A stretch of DNA of 64,000 nt, from assembly GCA_963851105.1 (NCBI GenBank), contig CAWKNP010000002.1, positions 248,001 to 312,000 on the forward strand, in the 5' to 3' direction. The notes beneath the pieces were generated by a model. The model saw only the letters and a program-made list of their open reading frames with translations, made no database searches and was not told the origin of the DNA. The position numbers were made by a program, and so were the translations under genes. This DNA comes from DATARN01 sp963851105 (GTDB lineage Bacteria > Actinomycetota > Acidimicrobiia > Acidimicrobiales > Palsa-688). Below, piece after piece: positions 25,695 to 32,490 of this stretch (its first letter is position 1; each line of letters starts with the position of its first letter).

Positions 25695-26157
25695 AGGCCG
25701 GCTGCGGGGCGAGGGTATTCGGATCGCGCTGGCCTGCAGCCGCTTTAATGACCTCATAACCGAGCGGCTCCGCGCCGGCGCCCGCGATGGCTTGATCCGC
25801 CACGGGGTGGACGAGGCGTCGATCACCGAAGCTTGGGTGCCGGGCGCATTCGAGTTGCCACTGGTCGCCCAGCGGCTGGCTCAGAGCGGCGAATACGACG
25901 CCGTCATCGCCCTCGGGGCGGTCATCCGGGGTGCCACGGGGCACTACGAGCACGTGGCCGGGCAATGCGCGGCCGGGCTGCAACGAGCCCAGCTCGACAC
26001 CGGCGTCCCCGTCATCTTCGGCGTCCTCACCACCGACAACCTCGACCAGGCACTCGAGCGGGCCGGGTCCAAGGCCGGCAACAAGGGGTTCGATGCGGCC
26101 ATGGCCGCCATCGAGATGATCGACCTGCTGCGGCAGCTGCCCAAGAGCGCCCCGTAG
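25681..26157 (+). CDS. ribH: 6,7-dimethyl-8-ribityllumazine synthase
   Basis: This protein of about 158 residues forms the lumazine synthase capsid or pentamer. Motifs: ALACSRFND, WVPGAFELP, ALGAVIRGATGHYEHV and FGVLTTDNLDQALER. It joins the pyrimidine from RibD with the four-carbon unit from RibBA. The start at ATG 25681 matches the family N-terminus (x-x-YEG); ATG 25672 is an alternative. The gene overlaps the end of ribBA by 14 bases, indicating coupling. Confidence 0.95.
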   Translation: MTSYEGRLRGEGIRIALACSRFNDLITERLRAGARDGLIRHGVDEASITEAWVPGAFELPLVAQRLAQSGEYDAVIALGAVIRGATGHYEHVAGQCAAGLQRAQLDTGVPVIFGVLTTDNLDQALERAGSKAGNKGFDAAMAAIEMIDLLRQLPKSAP

Positions 26158-26159
26158 CC

Positions 26160-27035
26160 ATGCTCCGGCTCGTACTCCCCAAGGGCTCGCTCGAACGGGC
26201 GACGCTCGAGTTGTTCGACGCCGCCGACCTGGCGGTGCACCGGAACTCCGATGTCGACTACCGCGGCAGCATCGACGACCACCGCATCGACGAGGTCCGG
26301 ATCCTCCGCCCGCAGGAGATCCCGAATTATGTTGCCGACGGCCTGTTCGACCTTGGTGTCACCGGGCGGGACTGGATCGAGGAAACGGGCAGCGGCGTGA
26401 TCTCACTCGGAGAGCTGCACTACAGCAAGGCCACGGCGCGACCCATCAAGGTGGTGCTGGCAGTTGCGGGGGATTCGCCGGTGCAGAAGGTGGGCGACCT
26501 CCCGCAGGGCGTCCGGGTCTCGACCGAGTACCCGCGCCTGACGGCCCGCTTCCTGGAGAAGCACGGGGTGGAGGCCGACATCCAGCTGTCGTACGGCGCC
26601 ACCGAGGCCAAGATCCCCGAGATCGCCGACGCGGTGGTGGAGATCACCGAGACGGGCCGGGCCCTGAAGGCGGCGGGACTGCGCATCGTCGACACGATCC
26701 TGGTGTCGTTCACCGAGCTGATCGCCAACCCGACCGCCGCCGAGGACCCTGACAAGCGCCACGCCATGGATCAGTTGCACACCTTGTTGCAGGGAACGCT
26801 GGAAGCGCGCGGCCGCGTGCTGGTAAAGCTCAACGTCGGTGAGGACGACCTCACGGCGGTCATCGCCCTGCTGCCGGCGCTCAAGTCCCCGACGGTCTCC
26901 AAGCTGTTCGGGGAGGGGGGCTACGCGGTCGAGACGGTCGTGGCCAAGTCCGACATCAACCGCCTCATCCCCGACCTCAAGGATTCCGGGGCCACCGACA
27001 TCATCGAGTTGCCGCTCTCCAAGATCGTCCATTGA
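26160..27035 (+). CDS. hisG: ATP phosphoribosyltransferase HisG (long form)
   Basis: This 291-residue enzyme for the first step of histidine synthesis begins MLRLVLPKGSLE. It has YVADGLFDLGVTGRDWIEE in the catalytic domain, the PRPP-binding EITETGRALKAAGL, and a C-terminal regulatory HisG_C domain ending VVAKSDINRLIPDLKDSGATDIIE. The regulatory domain indicates the long form inhibited by histidine, which works without HisZ. It starts 2 bases after ribH and ends overlapping the next small gene, so it is probably transcribed with the riboflavin genes. Confidence 0.94.
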   Translation: MLRLVLPKGSLERATLELFDAADLAVHRNSDVDYRGSIDDHRIDEVRILRPQEIPNYVADGLFDLGVTGRDWIEETGSGVISLGELHYSKATARPIKVVLAVAGDSPVQKVGDLPQGVRVSTEYPRLTARFLEKHGVEADIQLSYGATEAKIPEIADAVVEITETGRALKAAGLRIVDTILVSFTELIANPTAAEDPDKRHAMDQLHTLLQGTLEARGRVLVKLNVGEDDLTAVIALLPALKSPTVSKLFGEGGYAVETVVAKSDINRLIPDLKDSGATDIIELPLSKIVH

Positions 27036-27247
27036 TGGTGATGCCGCCCCGGCGTGGTGTCGTGGCCGAATTCGACGCCGCCGTCGGGCTCGGGACGATC
27101 CACGACGACGACGGTCGTTCCTACCCCTTCCACTGCACCCAGATCGCCGACGGTTCCCGGGACATCGCCAACGGGACGCGGGTGGAGTTCGACGTCACCG
27201 CGGGGCACCTCGGGCGGTGGGAGGCATACCGGATTCGGGGCGGCTGA
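27035..27247 (+). CDS. Small cold-shock-domain-like protein
   Basis: This 70-residue protein shows an OB-fold pattern like a degenerate cold-shock domain: RRGVVAEFDAAVGLGTI, then YPFHCTQIADGSRDI, then GTRVEFDVTAGHLGRWEA. The RNA-binding aromatic motifs are only partly kept (YPFHC in place of the usual FFH-type strand). The ATG overlaps the hisG stop (TGATG), suggesting coupled translation. Confidence 0.65.
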   Translation: MVMPPRRGVVAEFDAAVGLGTIHDDDGRSYPFHCTQIADGSRDIANGTRVEFDVTAGHLGRWEAYRIRGG

Positions 27248-27258
27248 GTGGTGCGATC

Positions 27259-27723
27259 TCAGGCGCCGGCGGCGCCCGGGGGCCAGGCGGTGGCGGCGCC
27301 GGTGCCGGGCGCGGCGCCGCTCTGTGCGGAGCGGATCTGGACGTAGGCCATCCGGAGTTGGGCCAGGCCCTCGACCAGCTGGCGCTCGTAGTCGCCGAGC
27401 TGACCGGCGAGGCCCTCGACCAGGACGCCGAGGGCGTCGATGGCGAGGCGGGCCTGAGGCAGTTGCGGTGGCTGCAGGGAAAGGTGAAGGGCGGCCAGCT
27501 CGAACAGACCGAAGGCGTGATTGGCGATCACCAGCTCGACGGGGGTCTGCGCCAGCTGTTCCTGCAACTCGGCCATCGCGGCCTCGTCCTCGGGACTCAG
27601 GGCCTCTCCATCGGGGCCTTCGGGAGGCGGTCCGACGGGGGGCGCCGGGGGTGACGATCCGCCGCCGGCGGGGGGATCACGGCGAATCGGGCGCTCGCCA
27701 TCGGGTGTCCAAAGGGTGCTCAT
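27259..27723 (-). CDS. DUF1844-type protein
   Basis: This 154-residue protein has a Pro-rich disordered N-terminal 40 residues and a helical domain with TPVELVIANHAFGLFELAALHL and ARLAIDALGVLVEGLAGQLGDY. This arrangement matches the actinobacterial DUF1844 family, which is often found next to infC, as here. Function is unknown. It is divergent from infC, so the 160-base gap should hold both promoters. Confidence 0.75.
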   Translation of the reverse strand: MSTLWTPDGERPIRRDPPAGGGSSPPAPPVGPPPEGPDGEALSPEDEAAMAELQEQLAQTPVELVIANHAFGLFELAALHLSLQPPQLPQARLAIDALGVLVEGLAGQLGDYERQLVEGLAQLRMAYVQIRSAQSGAAPGTGAATAWPPGAAGA

Positions 27724-27816
27724 TGCGCTACCCTACGATGAAAACTGAACATGGGAAGCGGGGCCTCGTGTCCCCACCCGGCCACCATTGGTGCGTCGGG
27801 TCGATCGACCGCCGGT

Positions 27817-27850
27817 GGCGGGCGTTGCTTTCCGACGCCCGCCCTTTTTT
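27817..27850 (+). terminator. Attenuator-like intrinsic terminator in the infC leader
   Basis: A perfect 9-bp GC stem (27817-27825 with 27835-27843) is followed by C and six T. It lies only about 35 bases upstream of the infC coding region on the same strand, so it would end leader transcripts unless an alternative structure forms. Translation-factor operons of this type are often controlled by leader attenuation. Confidence 0.65.
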
Positions 27851-27883
27851 CGTACTGGGCCCGATATGAAGGAGTGATGCCTC

Positions 27884-28606
27884 ATAGCCCCTGCACCCGA
27901 CACCAACGAGCACCGGATCAACGATCGTATTCGGGCAAGAGAGGTTCGCCTAGTCGATCCGGACGGGGTGCAGCTTGGAATCAAGCCGCTCCCTGATGCG
28001 CTCGCCATCGCTCGCCAACTGGACTTGGACCTCGTAGAGGTGGCCCCCAATGCCAACCCTCCCGTATGCCGGATCATGGACTTCGGCAAGTTCAAATTCG
28101 ACGAGGCCCAGCGGGCCAAGGAGTCGCGGCGCAAGGCCACGAGTAGCAGCATCAAGGAGATGAAATACCGTCCCAAGATCGGCGTCGGCGACTTTGACAC
28201 CAAGACTCGCCAGGTCACCAAGTTTCTCGGCGAGGGCCACAAGGTCAAGATCACGATCATGTTCCGAGGCCGCGAGATGAGCCATCCGGAATTGGGCAAG
28301 AAGCTCCTGGACCACGTCGCCGAGCAGGTCGGTTCGATCGCCAAGATCGAAGCAGCGCCGAAGCTCGACGGCCGCAACATGATCATGGTGCTCGCTCCTG
28401 ACCGCAGGGGCGGCCCCGCCGCCGCAACACCAGCAGCAACCGCACCGGCTCGACCCGGCCCTCGTTCCACAGCCCGGCCGACCACCACCGCCGGCGCAGC
28501 ATCCGCCACTAGCGAAGCACCCCCGGCGGCCACTCTCACCGAGGCTCCGAGCACGACCACCGCACCCGCCGTTCGGGGGCACCTGAAGCGCTCGGCCAGC
28601 ACCTGA
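27884..28606 (+). CDS. infC: Translation initiation factor IF-3, apparent ATA start
   Basis: The IF-3 domains are complete: RINDRIRAREVRLVDPDG (N-terminal), DLVEVAPNANPPVCRIMDFGKF, and then the C-terminal domain with EMKYRPKIGVGDFDTKTRQ and VTIMFRGREMSHPELG-like sequence. Homology requires translation to start before RINDR. Between an in-frame stop at 27875 and GTG 27968 no ATG, GTG or TTG exists; the best candidate is ATA at 27884, 9 bases after AAGGAG. Rare starts on infC allow IF-3 to repress itself in other bacteria. The tail after residue 165 is Ala/Thr/Pro-rich. The frame closes at 28606, but another frame holding three 27-base repeats continues to a stop at 28807-28809, next to rpmI. 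Confidence 0.88.
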   Translation: MAPAPDTNEHRINDRIRAREVRLVDPDGVQLGIKPLPDALAIARQLDLDLVEVAPNANPPVCRIMDFGKFKFDEAQRAKESRRKATSSSIKEMKYRPKIGVGDFDTKTRQVTKFLGEGHKVKITIMFRGREMSHPELGKKLLDHVAEQVGSIAKIEAAPKLDGRNMIMVLAPDRRGGPAAATPAATAPARPGPRSTARPTTTAGAASATSEAPPAATLTEAPSTTTAPAVRGHLKRSAST

Positions 28607-28679
28607 AGCACCGGCTCCGGCCGCAGCACCTGAAGCACCGGCTCCGGCCGCAGCACCTGAAGCACCGGCTCCGGCCGCA
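28599..28679 (+). repeat. Three perfect 27-bp tandem repeats in the infC tail
   Basis: Identical units at 28599-28625, 28626-28652 and 28653-28679 encode APEAPAPAA in the frame that ends at 28807-28809. The annotated infC frame enters this array out of register and stops at 28606. The repeats suggest a length-variable disordered C-terminal tail of IF-3. Confidence 0.85.
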
Positions 28680-28811
28680 GAAGCGCCAGCACCACCAATC
28701 GAAAGTGGCGACGCCACCGCTTCACCCCGACCCAATGGGCGAGTGCCCGCCCCCCTCGCCCCGACGCTGGGAGCGGCAACCGCACCGGCATCCGCCGAGG
28801 AGACGTAGTCA

Positions 28812-29006
28812 ATGCCCAAGATGAAGACAGACCGAGGCGCTGCCAAGCGCATCAAGGTCACCGGCACAGGAAAACTTCGCCGGCGCCGCGCGTTCCGGTC
28901 CCACCTACTCGAGAAGAAGAGCTCCACGAGGACCCGCCGCCTTGGGCGCGAAGCCGACGTGGCTCCCGGCGACCGCCGGGCCATGAAGCGCTTGCTCGGC
29001 CTCTAG
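28812..29006 (+). CDS. rpmI: 50S ribosomal protein L35
   Basis: This 64-residue basic protein reads MPKMKTDRGAAKRIKVTGTGKLRR and later RRAMKRLLGL, the full L35 pattern. It lies between infC and rplT, the classical infC-rpmI-rplT order. Length is normal. Confidence 0.97.
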   Translation: MPKMKTDRGAAKRIKVTGTGKLRRRRAFRSHLLEKKSSTRTRRLGREADVAPGDRRAMKRLLGL

Positions 29007-29060
29007 GCCCCGCGTCGCCGCCCCACTCACCACTCTCTCTGACACGAAAGGAGCGCACCA

Positions 29061-29453
29061 ATGGCCAGGGTTAAGCGCGCCGTACCCAGCAAGAAGCACC
29101 GCCGCGCCGTCCTCGAACAGGCGCAGGGCTACTACGGCAACAAGAGCCGGAGCTACCGAGCCGCTCACGAGCAGGTCATGCACTCGATGCAGTACGCCTT
29201 CCGGGATCGCCGGGCGCGTAAAGGTGACTTCCGCCAGTTGTGGATCCAGCGGATCAACGCCGGCACCCGCGAACACGGCATGAGCTACAGCCGCTTCATT
29301 GCGGGGCTCCGGGAGGCCGGTGTCGAGGTCGACCGCAAGATCCTCGCCGACCTCGCGGTGCGCGACACGACGGCGTTCGCAGCCCTGGTCGAGGTGGCCC
29401 GCGACGCTCTCGCCGCCGTCCCCGAAGCGACCAGTGCTGAGGCCGCCAGCTGA
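29061..29453 (+). CDS. rplT: 50S ribosomal protein L20
   Basis: This 130-residue protein has the L20 motifs MARVKRAVPSKKHRRAVLEQ, GYYGNKSRSYRAAHEQV, FRQLWIQRINAG and SYSRFIAGLREAGVEVDRK. It binds 23S rRNA early in 50S assembly and in some bacteria represses its own operon. AAAGGAG precedes the ATG. A short Ala-rich extension (residues 118-130) is usual for actinobacteria. Confidence 0.97.
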   Translation: MARVKRAVPSKKHRRAVLEQAQGYYGNKSRSYRAAHEQVMHSMQYAFRDRRARKGDFRQLWIQRINAGTREHGMSYSRFIAGLREAGVEVDRKILADLAVRDTTAFAALVEVARDALAAVPEATSAEAAS

Positions 29454-29507
29454 TCGCCCTTCCTCGGGAGACCTGAGCTGACTCCGCTCACCTATAAACA
29501 TCAACGG

Positions 29508-30317
29508 GTGCAACGGCTGCGCCGATTGGCCAGCCGCCGCAGCGCCCGTCAGGCTGAGCGCTGTTTCGTGGTTGAAGGTGTGAAAGTGGTGCGTGAAGCA
29601 TTGGCCGCGGGGGTGGGGGTGGAGTCGGTATACGTGGACCGCGCCTGCCTGGCGCCCGACGGGCTCACCGCCGCGGTGCTGGAGGAGGCTTACGCCGCCG
29701 GCAGCAGGGTTTTCGACCTGGCGCCGGGCGTGCTGGCGCGGGTGGCCGACACCGTGACTCCGCAGCCGATCATGGCCGTGGTCGAGCAGATGGACGTCCC
29801 CCTGAGCGCTCTTGATCCCGCGAACGCGGAAGGCAACGACGCCCTCATCGTCGTGTGCGTCGATGTCCGTGACCCCGGCAACTCCGGCACCATCCTGCGC
29901 AGCGCGGAGGCGGCGGGCGCGACCGGCGTCGTCTGCTGCGACGGGTCGGTGGACGTGTTCAACCCCAAGACCGTGCGTTCGTCGGCCGGCTCCGTGTTCC
30001 GGGTGCCCGTCGTGGCCGGCGGCGACGCCGCCGAGGTGCTGTCCGAGCTCGGGCGCTGGGGCCTGAGCCGCTTGGCCGCGGTGGCCCGCGGCGGCGTCAC
30101 CTACACCGATGCCGACCTCACCGGACCCGTCGCCCTGGTGCTTGGAAACGAAGCCCATGGTCTCCCCACCGCCATCGAAAACGTCCTCGACGGCCGCCTC
30201 ACCATCCCCATGGCTGGCCGCGCCGAGTCACTGAACGCCGGCATGGCGGGCGCCGTCCTGTGCTTCGAGGCGGCCCGCCAGCGAGCTCTGCTCCCGACCA
30301 TCGGGACGTCCCGATGA
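29508..30317 (+). CDS. TrmH/SpoU-family RNA 2'-O-methyltransferase
   Basis: This protein of about 269 residues has an N-terminal RNA-binding (SpoU_sub_bind) domain and a SPOUT knot. The three SpoU motifs are readable: DVRDPGNSGTILRSAEAAGA, LVLGNEAHGLP and IPMAGRAESLNAGMAGAVL. It would methylate rRNA or tRNA ribose using SAM. GTG 29508 has no ribosome site. CTG 29478, with GGGAG 7 bases upstream, would add LTPLTYKHQR, which resembles the family N-terminus, so the real start may be CTG. It follows rplT, a common arrangement. The stop overlaps an ATG of a 13-codon duplicated mini-frame. Confidence 0.88.
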   Translation: MQRLRRLASRRSARQAERCFVVEGVKVVREALAAGVGVESVYVDRACLAPDGLTAAVLEEAYAAGSRVFDLAPGVLARVADTVTPQPIMAVVEQMDVPLSALDPANAEGNDALIVVCVDVRDPGNSGTILRSAEAAGATGVVCCDGSVDVFNPKTVRSSAGSVFRVPVVAGGDAAEVLSELGRWGLSRLAAVARGGVTYTDADLTGPVALVLGNEAHGLPTAIENVLDGRLTIPMAGRAESLNAGMAGAVLCFEAARQRALLPTIGTSR

Positions 30318-30363
30318 CCGTCGCCCTGCTCCCGACCATCGGGACGCCGCGATGACCGTCGAC
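30288..30363 (+). repeat. 38-bp tandem duplication at the trmH/kinase junction
   Basis: Bases 30288-30325 and 30326-30363 are 35/38 identical. Each copy contains the end codons LLPTIGT and an ATGACCGTC start. The first copy creates a mini-frame from ATG 30314 to TGA 30355 (MTVALLPTIGTPR), chained by ATGA overlaps to the genes on both sides. Confidence 0.85.
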
Positions 30364-31416
30364 CTGCTCGACGCCCTCCCCGACGCCGTCCTGCAACTCG
30401 ACGAGGGCCATCTCGTCATCGCGGTCAACGCCACCGCCTGCCGGCTCACCGGCTTTTCCGCCGACCAATTGCTCGGCTCGGACTGCCGGGCCCTTCTCAT
30501 GGCCCGCCGCCGCGACGGCCACCGCCTCGCCATCGACGGCTGGCACCCCTCGACGCGCCTGCGCACGGTGCGCAGCATGTCGGAGCAGGAGATCACGATC
30601 CGCACCGCCGCCGGCCGAGACGTCAAGGTCTTCGTCGCGGGCTCCTATCAACGAAACGAAACGGGCCAGATCAGCGGCGTCGTCCTGGTACTGCGCGAGG
30701 CCGGCCGCCGGGCCCATCAGGCCGCGACCGGCATCGAAATAGTCTCGACCGTGAGCCACGAGCTGCGCTCGCCCCTGACCTCGGTCAAGGGTTACACCAG
30801 CCTCCTGCTCAACCGTTGGGGCCGCCTGCGCGACGACCAGAAGCAGATGATGCTCGAGCAGGTCAACCACGACGCCGACCGCGTCACCCGCCTTGTCACC
30901 GAACTCCTCGACATCAGCCGCCTGGAAACCGGCCGCCTCGTCCTGCGCCCGCAACTCGTGGACCTGGCCAGGCTGACCGCTACCGTGGTCGAAAAAGTCA
31001 AGCTCGAATATCCCGACCTCGAGGCCACGCTGTCGTTCGAGGACAACTTCCCCAAGGTCTACGCCGACCCCGACAAGATCGAGCAGGTCCTCACCAACCT
31101 GGTCGAAAACGCCTGCAAGTACGCCTCTCGAAAAGGCCTGTTGATCATGGGGACGGCGGGTTCCGGTGACGAGGTGTCGCTGGCGGTGAAGGACCAGGGG
31201 GAGGGGATTCCCGCCGACGATCTCCACAAAGTGTTCACCAAGTTCTACCGGCGATCCGAGGGCCGCCCGACGGGGTCGGGCCTCGGTTTGTGGATCAGCC
31301 GGGGATTGGTCGAGGCTCACAACGGCCGTCTGGTCGCGGAATCAAATCCCGGGCAGGGAACCGTGTTCCGCTTTACCCTTCCCCTGATCGAACCCGAGGA
31401 ACTACGCCGGCCGTGA
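30352..31416 (+). CDS. Sensor histidine kinase with PAS domain, cytoplasmic
   Basis: This 354-residue protein has a PAS domain (about 5-115; LLDALPDAVLQLDEGHLVI) and then a HisKA dimerisation helix with the phospho-accepting His in STVSHELRSPLTSVKGY. The ATPase domain shows the N box QVLTNLVENACKYA, G1 DQGEGIP and G2 GSGLGLWIS. There are no membrane segments, so it senses an internal signal. No response-regulator gene is adjacent, making it an orphan. Its start is coupled through ATGA to the duplicated mini-frame, and its stop overlaps pheS (GTGA). Confidence 0.88.
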   Translation: MTVDLLDALPDAVLQLDEGHLVIAVNATACRLTGFSADQLLGSDCRALLMARRRDGHRLAIDGWHPSTRLRTVRSMSEQEITIRTAAGRDVKVFVAGSYQRNETGQISGVVLVLREAGRRAHQAATGIEIVSTVSHELRSPLTSVKGYTSLLLNRWGRLRDDQKQMMLEQVNHDADRVTRLVTELLDISRLETGRLVLRPQLVDLARLTATVVEKVKLEYPDLEATLSFEDNFPKVYADPDKIEQVLTNLVENACKYASRKGLLIMGTAGSGDEVSLAVKDQGEGIPADDLHKVFTKFYRRSEGRPTGSGLGLWISRGLVEAHNGRLVAESNPGQGTVFRFTLPLIEPEELRRP

Positions 31417-32483
31417 CCAACGCCGCAACCCTGCTGGAAAAGCTCAACGAAATCGAGACGGCGGCCTCGGTGCAGCTCACGGCGGCCACCACGACCACCG
31501 ACCTGAAGGCGGCCGAAGCCGCGCAGTTCGGCAAGAAGTCACCCATGGCGGAGCTGAACTCCGCTCTCCGAGACCTGACCGCCGAGGAGCGCAGAGAGGT
31601 TGGCCAGGCGATCAACGATGCCCGCGCCCGTCTCGCCGCGCAAGTGGCCCATCAGCGTTCCGATCTCGACGCCGCCGACCGCGTCGACGCCCTCCGCGCC
31701 GACCGCCTCGACCTCACCGAAGCATTGATGGCGCCGCCCGGCACCGCCGGCCTTGTCGACCGGGGCCACCTCCACCTCGTCACTCAGACCCGCGATGAGC
31801 TCGAGGACACCTTCGTCGCCATGGGCTTTTCGGTGGCCGAAGGACCGGAGGCAGAGACCGACTGGTACAACTTCGAGGCGCTCAACATGCCGCCCGCCCA
31901 CCCCGCCCGGGGCATGTGGGACACCCTTTACCTCAAGTTGGGGCCACCAGGGACGGTCCTGTTGCGGACCCATACGTCCCCGGTCCAGATTCATCTCATG
32001 GAAAGCCAGCGGCCCCCGATCTACGCCGTCATGCCCGGCCGCTGTTACCGGCGCGATACGCCCGACGCCCGGCACCTGCCGGTTTTCCATCAGATCGAGG
32101 GCCTGGTGGTCGATCGGGGCATCACCTTCGGCGACCTGGCGGGGACGATCGAGGCCTTCACCGCAGCCTTCTTCGGGCCGGGGATGCACTCGCGGCTGCG
32201 CCCCTCCTACTTCCCTTTTACCGAGCCCTCGGCGGAGTTCGAGGTGACCTGCCCGATCTGCGCCGGCGCCGGCTGCCGTACCTGCTCGGGTTCGGGCTGG
32301 CTGGAGCTCGGGGGCTGCGGCATGGTCGACCCCGAGGTGTTCGCGGCCGTCGGCATCGACGCCGAGGAATACTCCGGCTTCGCCTTCGGGTTCGGGATCG
32401 ACCGGCTGGCCCAGGTTCGCCACGGCATCGAAGACATGCGCATCCTCCTCGACAACGACCTCCGCTTCACTTCCCAGTTCTAA
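31413..32483 (+). CDS. pheS: Phenylalanyl-tRNA synthetase alpha subunit
   Basis: This 356-residue class II synthetase subunit has an N-terminal coiled coil (1-100) and motif 2/3 regions: GPEAETDWYNFEALNMPPAHPAR-type sequence, RTHTSPVQIHLM, GRCYRRDTPDARHLPVFHQIEG, FGFGIDRLAQVRHGIEDMR. A four-cysteine knuckle (CPICAGAGCRTCSGSGW) sits in the catalytic domain as in many bacterial PheS proteins. The GTG start overlaps the kinase stop and the family N-terminus agrees. pheT follows after 7 bases. Confidence 0.96.
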   Translation: MTNAATLLEKLNEIETAASVQLTAATTTTDLKAAEAAQFGKKSPMAELNSALRDLTAEERREVGQAINDARARLAAQVAHQRSDLDAADRVDALRADRLDLTEALMAPPGTAGLVDRGHLHLVTQTRDELEDTFVAMGFSVAEGPEAETDWYNFEALNMPPAHPARGMWDTLYLKLGPPGTVLLRTHTSPVQIHLMESQRPPIYAVMPGRCYRRDTPDARHLPVFHQIEGLVVDRGITFGDLAGTIEAFTAAFFGPGMHSRLRPSYFPFTEPSAEFEVTCPICAGAGCRTCSGSGWLELGGCGMVDPEVFAAVGIDAEEYSGFAFGFGIDRLAQVRHGIEDMRILLDNDLRFTSQF

Positions 32484-32490
32484 GGCATCC

